Source: Candidatus Poseidoniaceae archaeon
Lineage (GTDB): Archaea; Thermoplasmatota; Poseidoniia; Poseidoniales; Poseidoniaceae
Length of the DNA stretch: 34,285 nt
Assembly: GCA_030747785.1 (NCBI GenBank)
Contig: JASLKC010000027.1
Location: 1-34,285, forward strand
Direction: 5' to 3'
The notes below the pieces were generated by a model. That model was not told where the DNA came from and searched no databases. It saw only the letters and a program-made list of their open reading frames with translations. A program made the position numbers and the translations under genes. Shown one piece after another: positions 16,416 through 25,125 of the stretch (its first letter is position 1; every line of letters starts with the position of its first letter).

Positions 16416-17174
16416 AAACAATCCAAGAATTCGCTTTATTGCTGCAATAATGAGAACGATAATCAGTAATTTCTTGACCATTGTTTGTTGGGCAACTTTC
16501 GCCCCATACGACGAACCTAACAATCCTCCCAAGACGACTGCTACTGCGAAATATGCCAATATTTCCAGATCTAATATCAACTGATTTGAAGCACTAGCGC
16601 CGGCGATTCCAGCCATCGAATTGGCCCAAATAAAAACTGCAGAAGTTGCGGCTACACTCTTTGGAGTAGCCCATTTCTTTAGCAAAATAATCGGCGAAAG
16701 AAAAATCCCTCCACCCACTCCAATTATTCCACTTGCAAAACCAATTCCAGCGCCCCAAGGAACTGCTTGGGAATAAGTTGGGATACTAACTTCATCATTT
16801 TCATCAATTGAGATAGTGGTGTAGAGTTTTCCAGCAGCCCACACTAAAGTCAAGGAGAGCAAGATGTCGTATAGCGAGCCATCAATCAACAAATATCCGC
16901 CGATAAATGCCATTGGCATACTCGCAATGACGAACGGGATTGTCAACTTAGAATTATGAAATCCTTCTTTGCGATAGTGATAGAATGCAAGGGATGCGAC
17001 TAGTAAATTCAGGAACCATGCGTGTTGCTTTAGCCAAGCGCTTTCCATTGCTCCATACGATGTCAATGACATTATCGCCAAATATCCTGAAGCGCCACCG
17101 TGGCCTACACTAGAATACAAAATGGCAACGACAAAGAGTCCGACTAATAATAGTCCAAACTCTATTTCTGCCAC
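16404..17174 (-). CDS. TauE/SafE (TSUP) family membrane transporter
   Basis: 256 residues with about eight hydrophobic helices. The first half begins L-F-V-V-A-I-L-Y-S-S-V-G-H-G-G-A-S-G-Y, and the second has G-I-I-G-V-G-G-G-I-F-L-S-P, the paired G-rich repeats of the TSUP family, followed by the K-x-A-x-A-T-S-A-V-F-I-W-x-N-S segment. Members export or import sulfite, sulfoacetate or other small organic anions; the substrate here cannot be read from the sequence. A two-part hairpin (17136-17162) lies at coding nucleotides 13-39. The gene sits 63 bases downstream of the DHA2 transporter stop on the same strand. Confidence 0.88.
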   Translation of the reverse strand: MAEIEFGLLLVGLFVVAILYSSVGHGGASGYLAIMSLTSYGAMESAWLKQHAWFLNLLVASLAFYHYRKEGFHNSKLTIPFVIASMPMAFIGGYLLIDGSLYDILLSLTLVWAAGKLYTTISIDENDEVSIPTYSQAVPWGAGIGFASGIIGVGGGIFLSPIILLKKWATPKSVAATSAVFIWANSMAGIAGASASNQLILDLEILAYFAVAVVLGGLLGSSYGAKVAQQTMVKKLLIIVLIIAAIKRILGLFSIA

Positions 17175-17237
17175 AATCTCTGCACTAATGCCGCCTTATT
17201 GAAGAAATCCCACGGCGCAATTACCGAAATCTTCTCG

Positions 17238-18776
17238 TCACTCTTCGGAATCGAGAACTTCGTCTTCAGGCATTTTCCATTTCACAAGGAATGCCGCAAT
17301 TAGTGCAACACAACCAGCGACAATACACGCGCCAACCATTCCTTCGACAAAAGCATCTCTCGCAGAAGCGATCAATTGTGCTCCTTCTTGATTACCGGCG
17401 GCAAGCATCTGCTGACCCATTTTTATCGCAGCTGGGAATGAACTCTCTATCAATCCTGCATTTGAGAGTGCTGAATCTGGGACAATGACGGCTGATTGGT
17501 AGACTTGATTCAATACACTACCACCAATAGCGATTCCTAGAGCACCACCAATTTCTCTACTCGCATCATTTGTTGCACTACCAACTCCAGCCTTTGTCTC
17601 TGGAATAGCATCCATAACCGCTGTTGTTGACGGTGCCATTGTCAGTCCCATTCCAAGTCCGAGGAGGACGAATGTAGCAGCGATCTGCCAATAACTGGTT
17701 TCGACTTCTACTAGGGTGAATAAGAATAGACCAGCGGCAACGAGAATCAATCCTGCGGTAATCACATTCGGTCTGCCAAATTTCGCAACAAGGCGGTCGC
17801 TATTTGCAGCAGCAGGCATCAAACCCATCGGTAATGGGAAGAACCTAATCGCGGCAGAGAATGGTGAAAGACCTCTTACCAATTGGAAATGCAACATTTG
17901 CATAAACATGAATGAGAACATCACGAAGAACGCTAATGCAATGGCGATTAATCCAAGAGTATAGCCATTGTTTCTGAAGAACTCCATCGGTAATAATGGA
18001 TATTCAGTACGCTTTTGCCACTTTACGAATGCAATTACAGAAATTATTGCAACAGCGAATGAGATGAGAACGTTTTCATCAGTCCATCCAAGACTTGGAC
18101 CTTCTATGATTCCATATAGCAATGAAGCTAAGGCAATTACAGATAGAATCGCACCACCTATATCGAGAGGCCGTTGTTCCTTATCCTTTGATTTTGGAAC
18201 GATTATTGCTCCAGCGATTAGGGCGAAGATGATGATTGGTACATTTATCCAAAACACCATTGCCCAATCGTAATTCTCTACTGCCCATCCACCTACAAGT
18301 AGCCCAATCGGCGCACCTACGCCTGCCATTGCCGCCCATATTCCAATCGCTTTACCTCTTTCATTTGGAGGAAAGACCACCAGTACAACAGAGAGCGTTG
18401 AAGGCATTACTAAAGCAGCACCAAGCCCCATTGTAGCACGTGCAATAATCACATCTGTCGAAGAATCAGCGAACTTTGCAGTCCATGCTGATGCTGCACC
18501 AACCATTACCAAGCCAATTTGTAATGCGCCTTTGCGACCAAATCGATCCCCAAGAGCTCCCATGACGAGTAATGAGCCACCAAATACGAGAGCATAGGAA
18601 TCCATAATCCATTGTAATTCTGAATTATCAGCGTTCAAATCCTTTGATAATTCAGGGAGTGCAACATTTAGTGTGACATTGTTAAGCATGACAATTACAA
18701 GACTCAAACTCATTACTGCTAGGACTAACCAGCGATTGGTAGGATATCCTTCGACCATAAGATGCTCTTCTCCCAT
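17238..18776 (-). CDS. MFS transporter of the DHA2 (14-helix drug:H+ antiporter) group
   Basis: 512 residues from the ATG at 18776; in-frame ATGs at 18791 and 18830 are alternatives. A box A-like CTAAATA (plus 18799-18805) is centred 26 bases upstream of 18776, which would suit a leaderless transcript. The protein shows LNVALPELSKDL in helix 1, the W-I-M-D-S-Y-A-L segment, G-D-R-F-G-R-K-G as the MFS loop 2-3 motif, and the G-x-x-x-G-P-x-x-G-G-like motif C as G-V-G-A-P-I-G-L-L-V-G-G in helix 5. About 14 helices can be counted. It resembles EmrB/QacA exporters of lipophilic compounds. It is divergent from the MMPL transporter gene. Confidence 0.9.
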   Translation of the reverse strand: MGEEHLMVEGYPTNRWLVLAVMSLSLVIVMLNNVTLNVALPELSKDLNADNSELQWIMDSYALVFGGSLLVMGALGDRFGRKGALQIGLVMVGAASAWTAKFADSSTDVIIARATMGLGAALVMPSTLSVVLVVFPPNERGKAIGIWAAMAGVGAPIGLLVGGWAVENYDWAMVFWINVPIIIFALIAGAIIVPKSKDKEQRPLDIGGAILSVIALASLLYGIIEGPSLGWTDENVLISFAVAIISVIAFVKWQKRTEYPLLPMEFFRNNGYTLGLIAIALAFFVMFSFMFMQMLHFQLVRGLSPFSAAIRFFPLPMGLMPAAANSDRLVAKFGRPNVITAGLILVAAGLFLFTLVEVETSYWQIAATFVLLGLGMGLTMAPSTTAVMDAIPETKAGVGSATNDASREIGGALGIAIGGSVLNQVYQSAVIVPDSALSNAGLIESSFPAAIKMGQQMLAAGNQEGAQLIASARDAFVEGMVGACIVAGCVALIAAFLVKWKMPEDEVLDSEE

Positions 18777-18798
18777 GTACCTGTGAACCATTTTTTGG

Positions 18799-18805
18799 TA
18801 TTTAG
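18799..18805 (-). promoter_or_regulatory. Box A-like element for the DHA2 transporter gene
   Basis: CTAAATA on the minus strand is centred 26 bases upstream of the ATG at 18776, the spacing expected for archaeal TATA boxes relative to the transcription start. No Shine-Dalgarno sequence is seen, consistent with a leaderless mRNA. Confidence 0.35.
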
Positions 18806-18862
18806 GAAAGATGTACACATGGGCAACCATTAACTGAAATACTTTGTTTTTAGCGAGCGACC

Positions 18863-21187
18863 ATGGAAGGTGCGTCTGACCCCAAGATGCTAGAAGGCCG
18901 CGCCTTCTACAAGCTGGGAGAATTTACCTTCGACCACAAAAAGAAGGTCTTAGTCATCGGAATTCTCGCATGTTTCGGTATGGCTTCACTGATGACCATG
19001 GGGCCTAATTGGGCTGAATCATGGGGAGAGGGGGACCTTGAATCAATGAATGCATCCAAGATGTACAATGATGCTTTTACTTTGGATGAAGGATCTCAAT
19101 CCTTCATCTATCTTGTCCATCATCCAACTCTCGATGATACTTCATCAGAATGGCAAAACTCTGTTATTGAGGCTCTGGCTCCATTTGCAGATTTGGATAA
19201 TGTCAGTATCGAATATTCATGGGATAAGACTGGTGATGAGAGGAACCAGTTTATTCATCAAGATGAAGATGGATTTTGGGCATTGAATATCGTAACTATC
19301 AATCTTGATCGCAAAGAGGCCAAGGAATTGTATGCGAATAATTGGGGAGATGTAGTAATCGACGGAGATTTTGAGACATGGCGTACTGGTGGAGTTGCAA
19401 TCGATGTCATTTTTGATAAGAGAATTCAAGACGATTTGATTACAGCTGAACTTATTTCGGGCCCGTTATCCCTCATCATCTTAGTCATTGTATTCGGGAC
19501 AATTATAGCAGCATTACTGCCAATTGGAATTGGATTGTTAACCGTTCTTTCTGCAATGGGAGTCACTATTTGGCTATCCAATGTAACAGATGTCACTCAA
19601 TATGCTGTGAATATTATTTCACTAATTGGAATTGGGGTTTCAATTGACTATTCCTTATTCATGGTTAATCGGTTCCGTGAGGAAATAACCAGGGGTCACG
19701 ATGTTAGAACAGCCACTGCGATGAGCGTAGCAACCGCAGGTAAAGCGGTGTTCTTCAGTGGAGTCACAGTTGGAATCGGTCTAATGGGAATGCTATTTTT
19801 TGAGAATACAGGAATTCCAAGCCTTGGAATTGGTGGAACATTGGCTGTAACAGTTGCCATGATTTATTCATTGATTGTTCTACCCTCGATTCTAGCCATG
19901 TTGGGTACTAAGGTGAGCGATGGATGGAAATTACCATTCTCCTTCAAGACCGAAAATGATGGTGAAGATGGTATTTGGTCAAAGATTGCTAATACAGTAA
20001 TGGAACGGCCTTGGGCTGTTTTGATTCCAACCCTGATCATCTTGCTAGGTTCGGGATTGCCATTCTTTCAAGCGGAATTTTCTATGGCCTCTAGGGATGC
20101 TTTACCCCCTGACGATGAAACCAGAATAGGATTCGAACACTTAGATGAGAAGTGGCCTGAAAGCGCAGCAAACTCAGCAATGATTGTAATCGACTTCGAT
20201 GGAGAAGACCCTCTTCATGAAGATAATATTCGTTTAATGTATAGATGGGCAAATGAACATGTCAATGATTCAAGAGTACTCGATGGATTCGGTTATGCTT
20301 TAGGGCCAGTTCCTGGGATGTCAGAGGATGCAGTAGTCGACTTTTGGCAAAGTGAAGAATTAACACCACAAATGAATACTACTCGTGAATACTTTCGACA
20401 TTCATTTTTAGCAAACAACATCACGTACTTCATTTTCTCTTTAGATGGACCGATAACGGGAGAGGATAGTAGAGAATTTGTCAGTGATATTCGCGATGAC
20501 AGAAATTCACTAACGGATGATTTGGTGATTGGTAGCGAAGGTTCACTCCAAGTTGCTGGGTTTGCCGCTTACAGCCTAGATACACTAGATGCCATCGAGG
20601 AAAATTTACCTATGGCATTGGCATTCATTTTCATATCTACGATGGTCTTAATTTTCATCCAAGTACGAAGTGTGATAATTCCGATTAAAGCAATCGTGAT
20701 GAATATTTTATCGATATCAGCATCCTTTGGAATGTTGGTATTTGTTTTCCAATGGGGTTATGGTTCTGATTTACTGAACTTTACCCCACAGCCTATTGAG
20801 GCTACAAATCCTGTGATAATGTTCTGTATTGTATTCGGGCTATCGATGGATTATGAAGTTCTGATGCTATCCAGAATTCATGAAGAATGGGAGAGGACTG
20901 GCGACAATAGATTGGCTGTAGCCAATGGATTACAAAGGACAGGTCGACTAATCACTGGTGCTGCGGCAATCATGATAGTTGTATTCAGTGCATTTGGCCT
21001 TTCATCATTAATTATTCTGCAGCAAATCGGATTCGGTCTGGCACTTGCAATTCTTATCGATGCTACAATTGTTCGTGCACTTGTTGTTCCTGCAACGATG
21101 CGGTTGATGGGTAAGTGGAATTGGTGGAGCCCATCTTGGTTACCTGGTTCAAAGAACACTGAAAAGGTAGAGGAATCCGAGGAATGA
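18863..21187 (+). CDS. MMPL/RND family transporter
   Basis: 774 residues. It has the two-fold RND plan: one helix near 28-45, a soluble extracytoplasmic domain of about 150 residues, five helices (about 192-355), a second lone helix near 385-405, a second soluble domain, and five more helices to about 755. The key central helices carry G-V-S-I-D-Y-S-L-F-M-V-N-R-F-R-E-E in the first half and G-L-S-M-D-Y-E-V-L-M-L-S-R-I-H-E-E in the second, with acidic residues typical of proton-coupled MMPL proteins. Likely cargo is a lipid or hydrophobic compound. The ATG at 18863 has no Shine-Dalgarno; an AAATAC element at about 18837-18842 sits near -24. A perfect hairpin covers nucleotides 29-47. The 3' end overlaps the convergent gene by 39 bases. 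Confidence 0.92.
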   Translation: MEGASDPKMLEGRAFYKLGEFTFDHKKKVLVIGILACFGMASLMTMGPNWAESWGEGDLESMNASKMYNDAFTLDEGSQSFIYLVHHPTLDDTSSEWQNSVIEALAPFADLDNVSIEYSWDKTGDERNQFIHQDEDGFWALNIVTINLDRKEAKELYANNWGDVVIDGDFETWRTGGVAIDVIFDKRIQDDLITAELISGPLSLIILVIVFGTIIAALLPIGIGLLTVLSAMGVTIWLSNVTDVTQYAVNIISLIGIGVSIDYSLFMVNRFREEITRGHDVRTATAMSVATAGKAVFFSGVTVGIGLMGMLFFENTGIPSLGIGGTLAVTVAMIYSLIVLPSILAMLGTKVSDGWKLPFSFKTENDGEDGIWSKIANTVMERPWAVLIPTLIILLGSGLPFFQAEFSMASRDALPPDDETRIGFEHLDEKWPESAANSAMIVIDFDGEDPLHEDNIRLMYRWANEHVNDSRVLDGFGYALGPVPGMSEDAVVDFWQSEELTPQMNTTREYFRHSFLANNITYFIFSLDGPITGEDSREFVSDIRDDRNSLTDDLVIGSEGSLQVAGFAAYSLDTLDAIEENLPMALAFIFISTMVLIFIQVRSVIIPIKAIVMNILSISASFGMLVFVFQWGYGSDLLNFTPQPIEATNPVIMFCIVFGLSMDYEVLMLSRIHEEWERTGDNRLAVANGLQRTGRLITGAAAIMIVVFSAFGLSSLIILQQIGFGLALAILIDATIVRALVVPATMRLMGKWNWWSPSWLPGSKNTEKVEESEE
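18891..18909 (+). other. Perfect 8-bp hairpin at nucleotides 29-47 of the MMPL gene
   Basis: TAGAAGGC and GCCTTCTA flank a 3-nt loop. The stem starts at coding nucleotide 29, the same offset as the hairpin in the SUMF1-like gene. It encodes the L-E-G-R-A-F-Y stretch, which is not a conserved RND motif, so protein constraint does not obviously explain it. Confidence 0.45.
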
Positions 21188-21571
21188 ATGGAAGAACATG
21201 CAGGCTATCAACAGGTCTGCTGCTCTCCCATGTTTCTGCCTCTCGACTTTTTGTTTTCGTGCAACTCGACCCCACCTCGTCATTATCCAAAGTAGGGCAA
21301 CTCCAACAGAGCCAGTAAAACCATGCAGACTTTGAGGAAGAAGTCCTAATCCAGTTTGCCATCTTGCGAAGAATGCAATGAAGACTGCTAAAACTGCTAG
21401 AATTAGAATGCGTTCGCCTACCTTTTCATGGTTGTCGACAGCGTTCTGGCGCTCTTCGCCCTTCAATTGGCGACTCTTTAGTTTCCAGCCATATTGCCAC
21501 CACATGTAACCTATGATGCCGCAAGCCAACAGGGGATGCAGTAGAAGGATAGCAGTGGTTTGGAGCCCCAT
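21149..21571 (-). CDS. DUF4079-like small membrane protein
   Basis: 140 residues from the ATG at 21571. The frame is open to 21793, but the extra N-terminus lies antisense to the PIN gene and is not hydrophobic. Four hydrophobic segments are visible (about 6-22, 52-67, 77-92 and 117-138). The L-H-P-L-L-A opening, the single basic loop with R-Q-L-K-G-E-E-R and N-H-E-K-V-G, the F-F-A-R-W-Q-T-G-L-G-L segment and S-L-H-G-F-T-G resemble the DUF4079/cytochrome b561-like group; conserved histidines in helices (residues 12, 82 and 130) could bind haem, but this is inference. The 3' end overlaps the MMPL gene by 39 bases. Confidence 0.7.
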   Translation of the reverse strand: MGLQTTAILLLHPLLACGIIGYMWWQYGWKLKSRQLKGEERQNAVDNHEKVGERILILAVLAVFIAFFARWQTGLGLLPQSLHGFTGSVGVALLWIMTRWGRVARKQKVERQKHGRAADLLIACMFFHSFLGFLYLFSVL

Positions 21572-21655
21572 CTGAAGAGGCCCTTGCCGCCTCACATGAT
21601 GGATGTTGCTAGTGAACAAGGTGGCCGGTGGCTCTAAAGAGGTCCGACCGAGCGC

Positions 21656-21675
21656 CTCACCCCGTAAGGGGTGAG
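21656..21675 (+). promoter_or_regulatory. GUAA-loop hairpin covering the ribosome-binding site of the PIN-domain gene
   Basis: CTCACCCC and GGGGTGAG form a perfect 8-bp stem around GTAA, a GNRA-type loop. The 3' arm contains GGGGTGA, which matches the archaeal anti-Shine-Dalgarno, and its last base is the first base of the proposed GTG start. In RNA the ribosome-binding site would be closed. This suggests translational control or a temperature-responsive leader. Confidence 0.5.
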
Positions 21676-24600
21676 TGGAGCTGCAAGAGAAAGACCTCAA
21701 GACCTGCTTGGATTCTGGATTCAAGGAAGGGGTTCCACCTGCAACCCGCCAACGTCTTGTGGCCAAACTACCCGAGTGGCAAATGCTCGACAAACCTTGG
21801 AAATCACTTCTTCTACTCGCACTTCACGAAGTGCAAATACCTTCAGATGAAGATGAAGGATCACATTCTTCTGGTTTCAGAGGACGTAGAGGGGCTCGTA
21901 CACGTCGTGGTGCACGAGGAAACTCAAGCGGCCCTCTCGAATGGCTACCAGAATCTAGCGATGTTCTACTGGATGAGAGTTCGCCATCGGCTTTTCGATT
22001 ATCTGTACTTCTAATTCGAAGGACTCTATTCAAGGATGACTGGAATGAATCGTGGGATTCGATAATCGATGAACTCAGAGATTCGTGTATGAGCGATGGC
22101 GTACATCCTGCTTGGACTAAAATGGCCGAAGCAACGCCAATCCTCGCACAATTTGCAGCCTTCCCTGTTGATGAAAGTGAGGTTGTTGAGGATAAAGCGG
22201 TCGACCTTGCTAATGCATGGGTTGACCCTGCTGATGCAAAAGCGGTAGCAAATGCACTCAAGGCAATTTCCCCTGCAGCAAGTGGAGCAACTGCACAGGT
22301 TGCAATACAGAAGGCAATCGCCCAATTACGTGGCAATAGAGGCCTGCGTGACATCGGCCCGCTGGGCACACTAGATGGTGAAGGAAGTGCGATATCCGCC
22401 CTTTTACTAATCCACCTTGGTCAAGATGCAACCGCTGCACTAAAGCGCCTCAAAAAGGTGGATTCAGACCTTTCAATCGCATTATCTGATATCGTTAATC
22501 TTCGAGAAGGTAAGGCAAAAGATTGGGATTCTAGTCGTTCAGCCTCTGGAGAAGATGGACTTTCAATTGCCCGCCGAACTACTGCATGGTCAATGGTTCC
22601 AGAAGACGCAGCAAGCCTTTCTTCTGCAGAACTCGAGGTAGGTTTGTCTTCGGTAAAGGATTCAAAGAATAAAGAAACTCTACAATGGTGGCTTCTCAGT
22701 GCTCTTGTAAAGGAGGGGGCATCGGAATCAGCCTTTGAAATTCTTTCATCCATCAAATTAGATGCAGATGCAGATCTTAGCATATTGATTCCATTGGTGA
22801 AAAAGTTAGGAGAGCCAGCAACTGAATGGATGAATAACCAGATTTCTAGTTTGCACGAGAGTCCTTTGAGTGAATTAGTTTCTGATGTTGAACTAGACCT
22901 TTCAGTCAGAGTAGCTGCAGCACGTCGACTACATGATATCGGGGCCGAACTTGGTTTGGAGTCCTCGATTGACCTATTCAGTAGAGGTTTAGACCTCAAT
23001 CGTTTAGCAGACTTACTCATTGAAGATAATCAGCGCTGTGCAGACCACCCCTATGAGACGCTCATGGTTGCTCACCTACTACCTGCAAGGTCCAAAGGTT
23101 ATACTTTTGAATCAATCAGAACAGCACGAAGAGCAGCACTTGGAACAGTCCAGGATATGGAAATTCCTGATGCCTTTTCGGATGCTGCTAGGGGATTACT
23201 TCTCGTTCTAGACGGCGCTGCTGCAAATGATGGCAGTGTTGTTAGCAAATTGAATAGAAGCGGCCTTCTAGCATTCAATAAATGCCGTCAGGCCCTCAAA
23301 GATGGCGGAGATGGCTTAACCGAATCTAAGACTCTTGATACACTTGTGAAGAGTATTGAATCTGCAGATCTTACAGAGATTGAAAGCCGATTATTCCGAG
23401 CTGTAATCGATACTCTCAGATTAAATCGAGCTGCTTGGCTATTACAGACAAGCCAGAACGAGGGCGTTGTTGAGCTGTTGAATGGATTACTATCTGGTGA
23501 TGTTACTGCAATGCCAATGATGCAAGCGGTCCGCCACCTAGTTCTCGAATATGATATCGGATTACCAAATTTGGTTAGTTGGTATCAAGATAATGACCCA
23601 CAATCTCCTTGGCATACATTGGCAAGAGCCGCAATAAATGCTTCAAAGAGCGATGAACTCAATGCAGCAAGAGATTATCGCAGGGCTGGAGACCATTCTG
23701 ATTTTGATTATGAGCACCGAATAATGCTATATCGTAAGGCACTCATACATTTGGCTCATGCAGAACAATGGTCAGAAGCAGTGGATTTGCTAGATAGCGA
23801 ACCTGCGTTAAAGGCTGCACTTACTCGTAGATTCCAATTATATCTGAATGTCAGCCATAGTGCTGCAACCCGTGGTAAGACGGATGATGCAACTAGAATG
23901 CTGAAGTCGTATGTAAGGAAAACTCGCATGGTTCGAGAAGAGAATCAGCAAGGAGAAGCCAAAATGGTAGAACGAGCATTCCACTCTGAGGAAGATTTGG
24001 ATCTCTTGCGAAATTATCCTTCATCTCATACCCGTCAATTACCTCGAGAGCCATTTATTGGACGTGTAAAGGCTGCAGTCAATAGTTTGCAAAGAGAGAG
24101 AAGGAGAAACCGTCATTCCTTTGAGAACCGTTATGCTCAGGCAATGCAACTAGAACCGGTTAGTAGAGAAGAAATTTACGAGATTGCAGTTGAAGCAGCA
24201 GCCGAGAAACCTCTAGAGGGATTGATGATTTTAGAAAGAGCTCAAAATTCAGGCAAATTTTCGCTACTGGATTCAAAGCGGCTTGCAGATGCAGAGCGAG
24301 GCCTATTTTCTAATCATAAGCACAATTTACCCGTCAAGTCACGAGCATACTTGCGCCATCTTTCTCTAAATCCGTTGGTGATTGTTGATACCAATATTCT
24401 CATTGATGAATTACATCATCGTCTTACTGAAAAACTCGAAATTGCTGCTGAAGCATCTCTTGACATTGGTGGACACGGACGATTCCACCGCATTCTTAAG
24501 CGCCGTTCTGATGAGGGGCGAATTCACCTTTGGCTTCCAAAGGTTGTACAACATGAACTCACTGAAATTTCAAAAGACATTCCACGAATTCGTGCGGGTT

Positions 24601-25055
24601 TCAATGATACATTAGTGTCCGAGGACCGCCTTGATACAGTAATGAATTCAGAGACTATTAGTGAGTTAGTCAACAGTATTTTGTCAGACTTCTCGACCTG
24701 GAAACCATTGGATCTACATATCGAAGATGAAGTAGACGATGAGGAAGTTCGAGCGCAACTCAAGAAATTCCTTTTAGATCACAAAGTGGTATACGAAGAG
24801 TTAACGATGATGAAGCGTAGAAATTACGAACCAATTCGTACGGTAATCGAAAAGAATGACTTCTATCCAGAAGTAGCGGATCAAACATTGATGTGTTTAG
24901 CATCAATTCTTGCCAATCGGTCACTTGGAGAAATTGGAAACATTCTCGTCGCAACAAGAGATGGCGATTTCACTCTAGTTGCTAGAGCGGTCGAAGAGAG
25001 ATTAGGATTCGGCGTTGTAAAGAATTCAAGAGATTTGAATGCTAGATGGCGCTAA
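21675..25055 (+). CDS. Very long helical-repeat protein with a C-terminal PIN nuclease domain
   Basis: 1,126 residues from a GTG at 21675; the start is uncertain because the best ribosome-binding sequence touches it. Residues 67-83 are rich in Arg and Gly (R-G-R-R-G-A-R-T-R-R-G-A-R-G), like RNA-binding RGG segments. From about 100 to 890 the protein is almost wholly helical, with no membrane segment, and reads as TPR/HEAT-like repeats (for example AEQWSEAVDLLDSEPALKAAL, then the TRGKTDDATRMLKSYVRKTR region). The PIN domain starts near 900: V-D-T-N with Asp905, H-E-L with Glu961, A-D-Q-T with Asp1069, and T-R-D-G-D-F with Asp1096 and Asp1098. All acidic metal ligands are present, so it should be an active ribonuclease. 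No antitoxin gene lies next to it, and its size argues against a VapC toxin. It may be an RNA-surveillance or ribosome-associated nuclease. Confidence 0.8.
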   Translation: MELQEKDLKTCLDSGFKEGVPPATRQRLVAKLPEWQMLDKPWKSLLLLALHEVQIPSDEDEGSHSSGFRGRRGARTRRGARGNSSGPLEWLPESSDVLLDESSPSAFRLSVLLIRRTLFKDDWNESWDSIIDELRDSCMSDGVHPAWTKMAEATPILAQFAAFPVDESEVVEDKAVDLANAWVDPADAKAVANALKAISPAASGATAQVAIQKAIAQLRGNRGLRDIGPLGTLDGEGSAISALLLIHLGQDATAALKRLKKVDSDLSIALSDIVNLREGKAKDWDSSRSASGEDGLSIARRTTAWSMVPEDAASLSSAELEVGLSSVKDSKNKETLQWWLLSALVKEGASESAFEILSSIKLDADADLSILIPLVKKLGEPATEWMNNQISSLHESPLSELVSDVELDLSVRVAAARRLHDIGAELGLESSIDLFSRGLDLNRLADLLIEDNQRCADHPYETLMVAHLLPARSKGYTFESIRTARRAALGTVQDMEIPDAFSDAARGLLLVLDGAAANDGSVVSKLNRSGLLAFNKCRQALKDGGDGLTESKTLDTLVKSIESADLTEIESRLFRAVIDTLRLNRAAWLLQTSQNEGVVELLNGLLSGDVTAMPMMQAVRHLVLEYDIGLPNLVSWYQDNDPQSPWHTLARAAINASKSDELNAARDYRRAGDHSDFDYEHRIMLYRKALIHLAHAEQWSEAVDLLDSEPALKAALTRRFQLYLNVSHSAATRGKTDDATRMLKSYVRKTRMVREENQQGEAKMVERAFHSEEDLDLLRNYPSSHTRQLPREPFIGRVKAAVNSLQRERRRNRHSFENRYAQAMQLEPVSREEIYEIAVEAAAEKPLEGLMILERAQNSGKFSLLDSKRLADAERGLFSNHKHNLPVKSRAYLRHLSLNPLVIVDTNILIDELHHRLTEKLEIAAEASLDIGGHGRFHRILKRRSDEGRIHLWLPKVVQHELTEISKDIPRIRAGFNDTLVSEDRLDTVMNSETISELVNSILSDFSTWKPLDLHIEDEVDDEEVRAQLKKFLLDHKVVYEELTMMKRRNYEPIRTVIEKNDFYPEVADQTLMCLASILANRSLGEIGNILVATRDGDFTLVARAVEERLGFGVVKNSRDLNARWR

Positions 25056-25107
25056 TTAATTAGAGTCTAGTCAATCTCTACAACGAAATCAAAATTAGTC
25101 ATTTGAA

Positions 25108-25125
25108 ATCTCACATGTGTGAGAT
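25108..25125 (-). terminator. Hairpin over the stop codon of the isocitrate dehydrogenase gene
   Basis: ATCTCAC and GTGAGAT flank a 4-nt loop. On the minus strand the stem spans the last codons and stop of icd and is followed by T-rich sequence (25080-25107). It also lies about 53 bases after the stop of the convergent PIN gene, so it could mark both 3' ends. Archaeal termination usually relies on T-tracts, so this call is tentative. Confidence 0.4.

Noticed and set aside
21572-21793. N-terminal extension of the DUF4079-like frame
   Set aside because: It is antisense to the PIN gene start and lacks the hydrophobic pattern of the rest; the ATG at 21571 starts the first helix.
21628-22014. Plus-strand 128-codon frame starting at a GTG
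   Set aside because: It overlaps the PIN gene in another phase and shows no domain; the hairpin at 21656 happening to start at its nucleotide 29 is treated as coincidence.
21675-25055. Toxin-antitoxin module
   Set aside because: The PIN domain is part of a 1,126-residue protein and no small antitoxin gene lies upstream or downstream.
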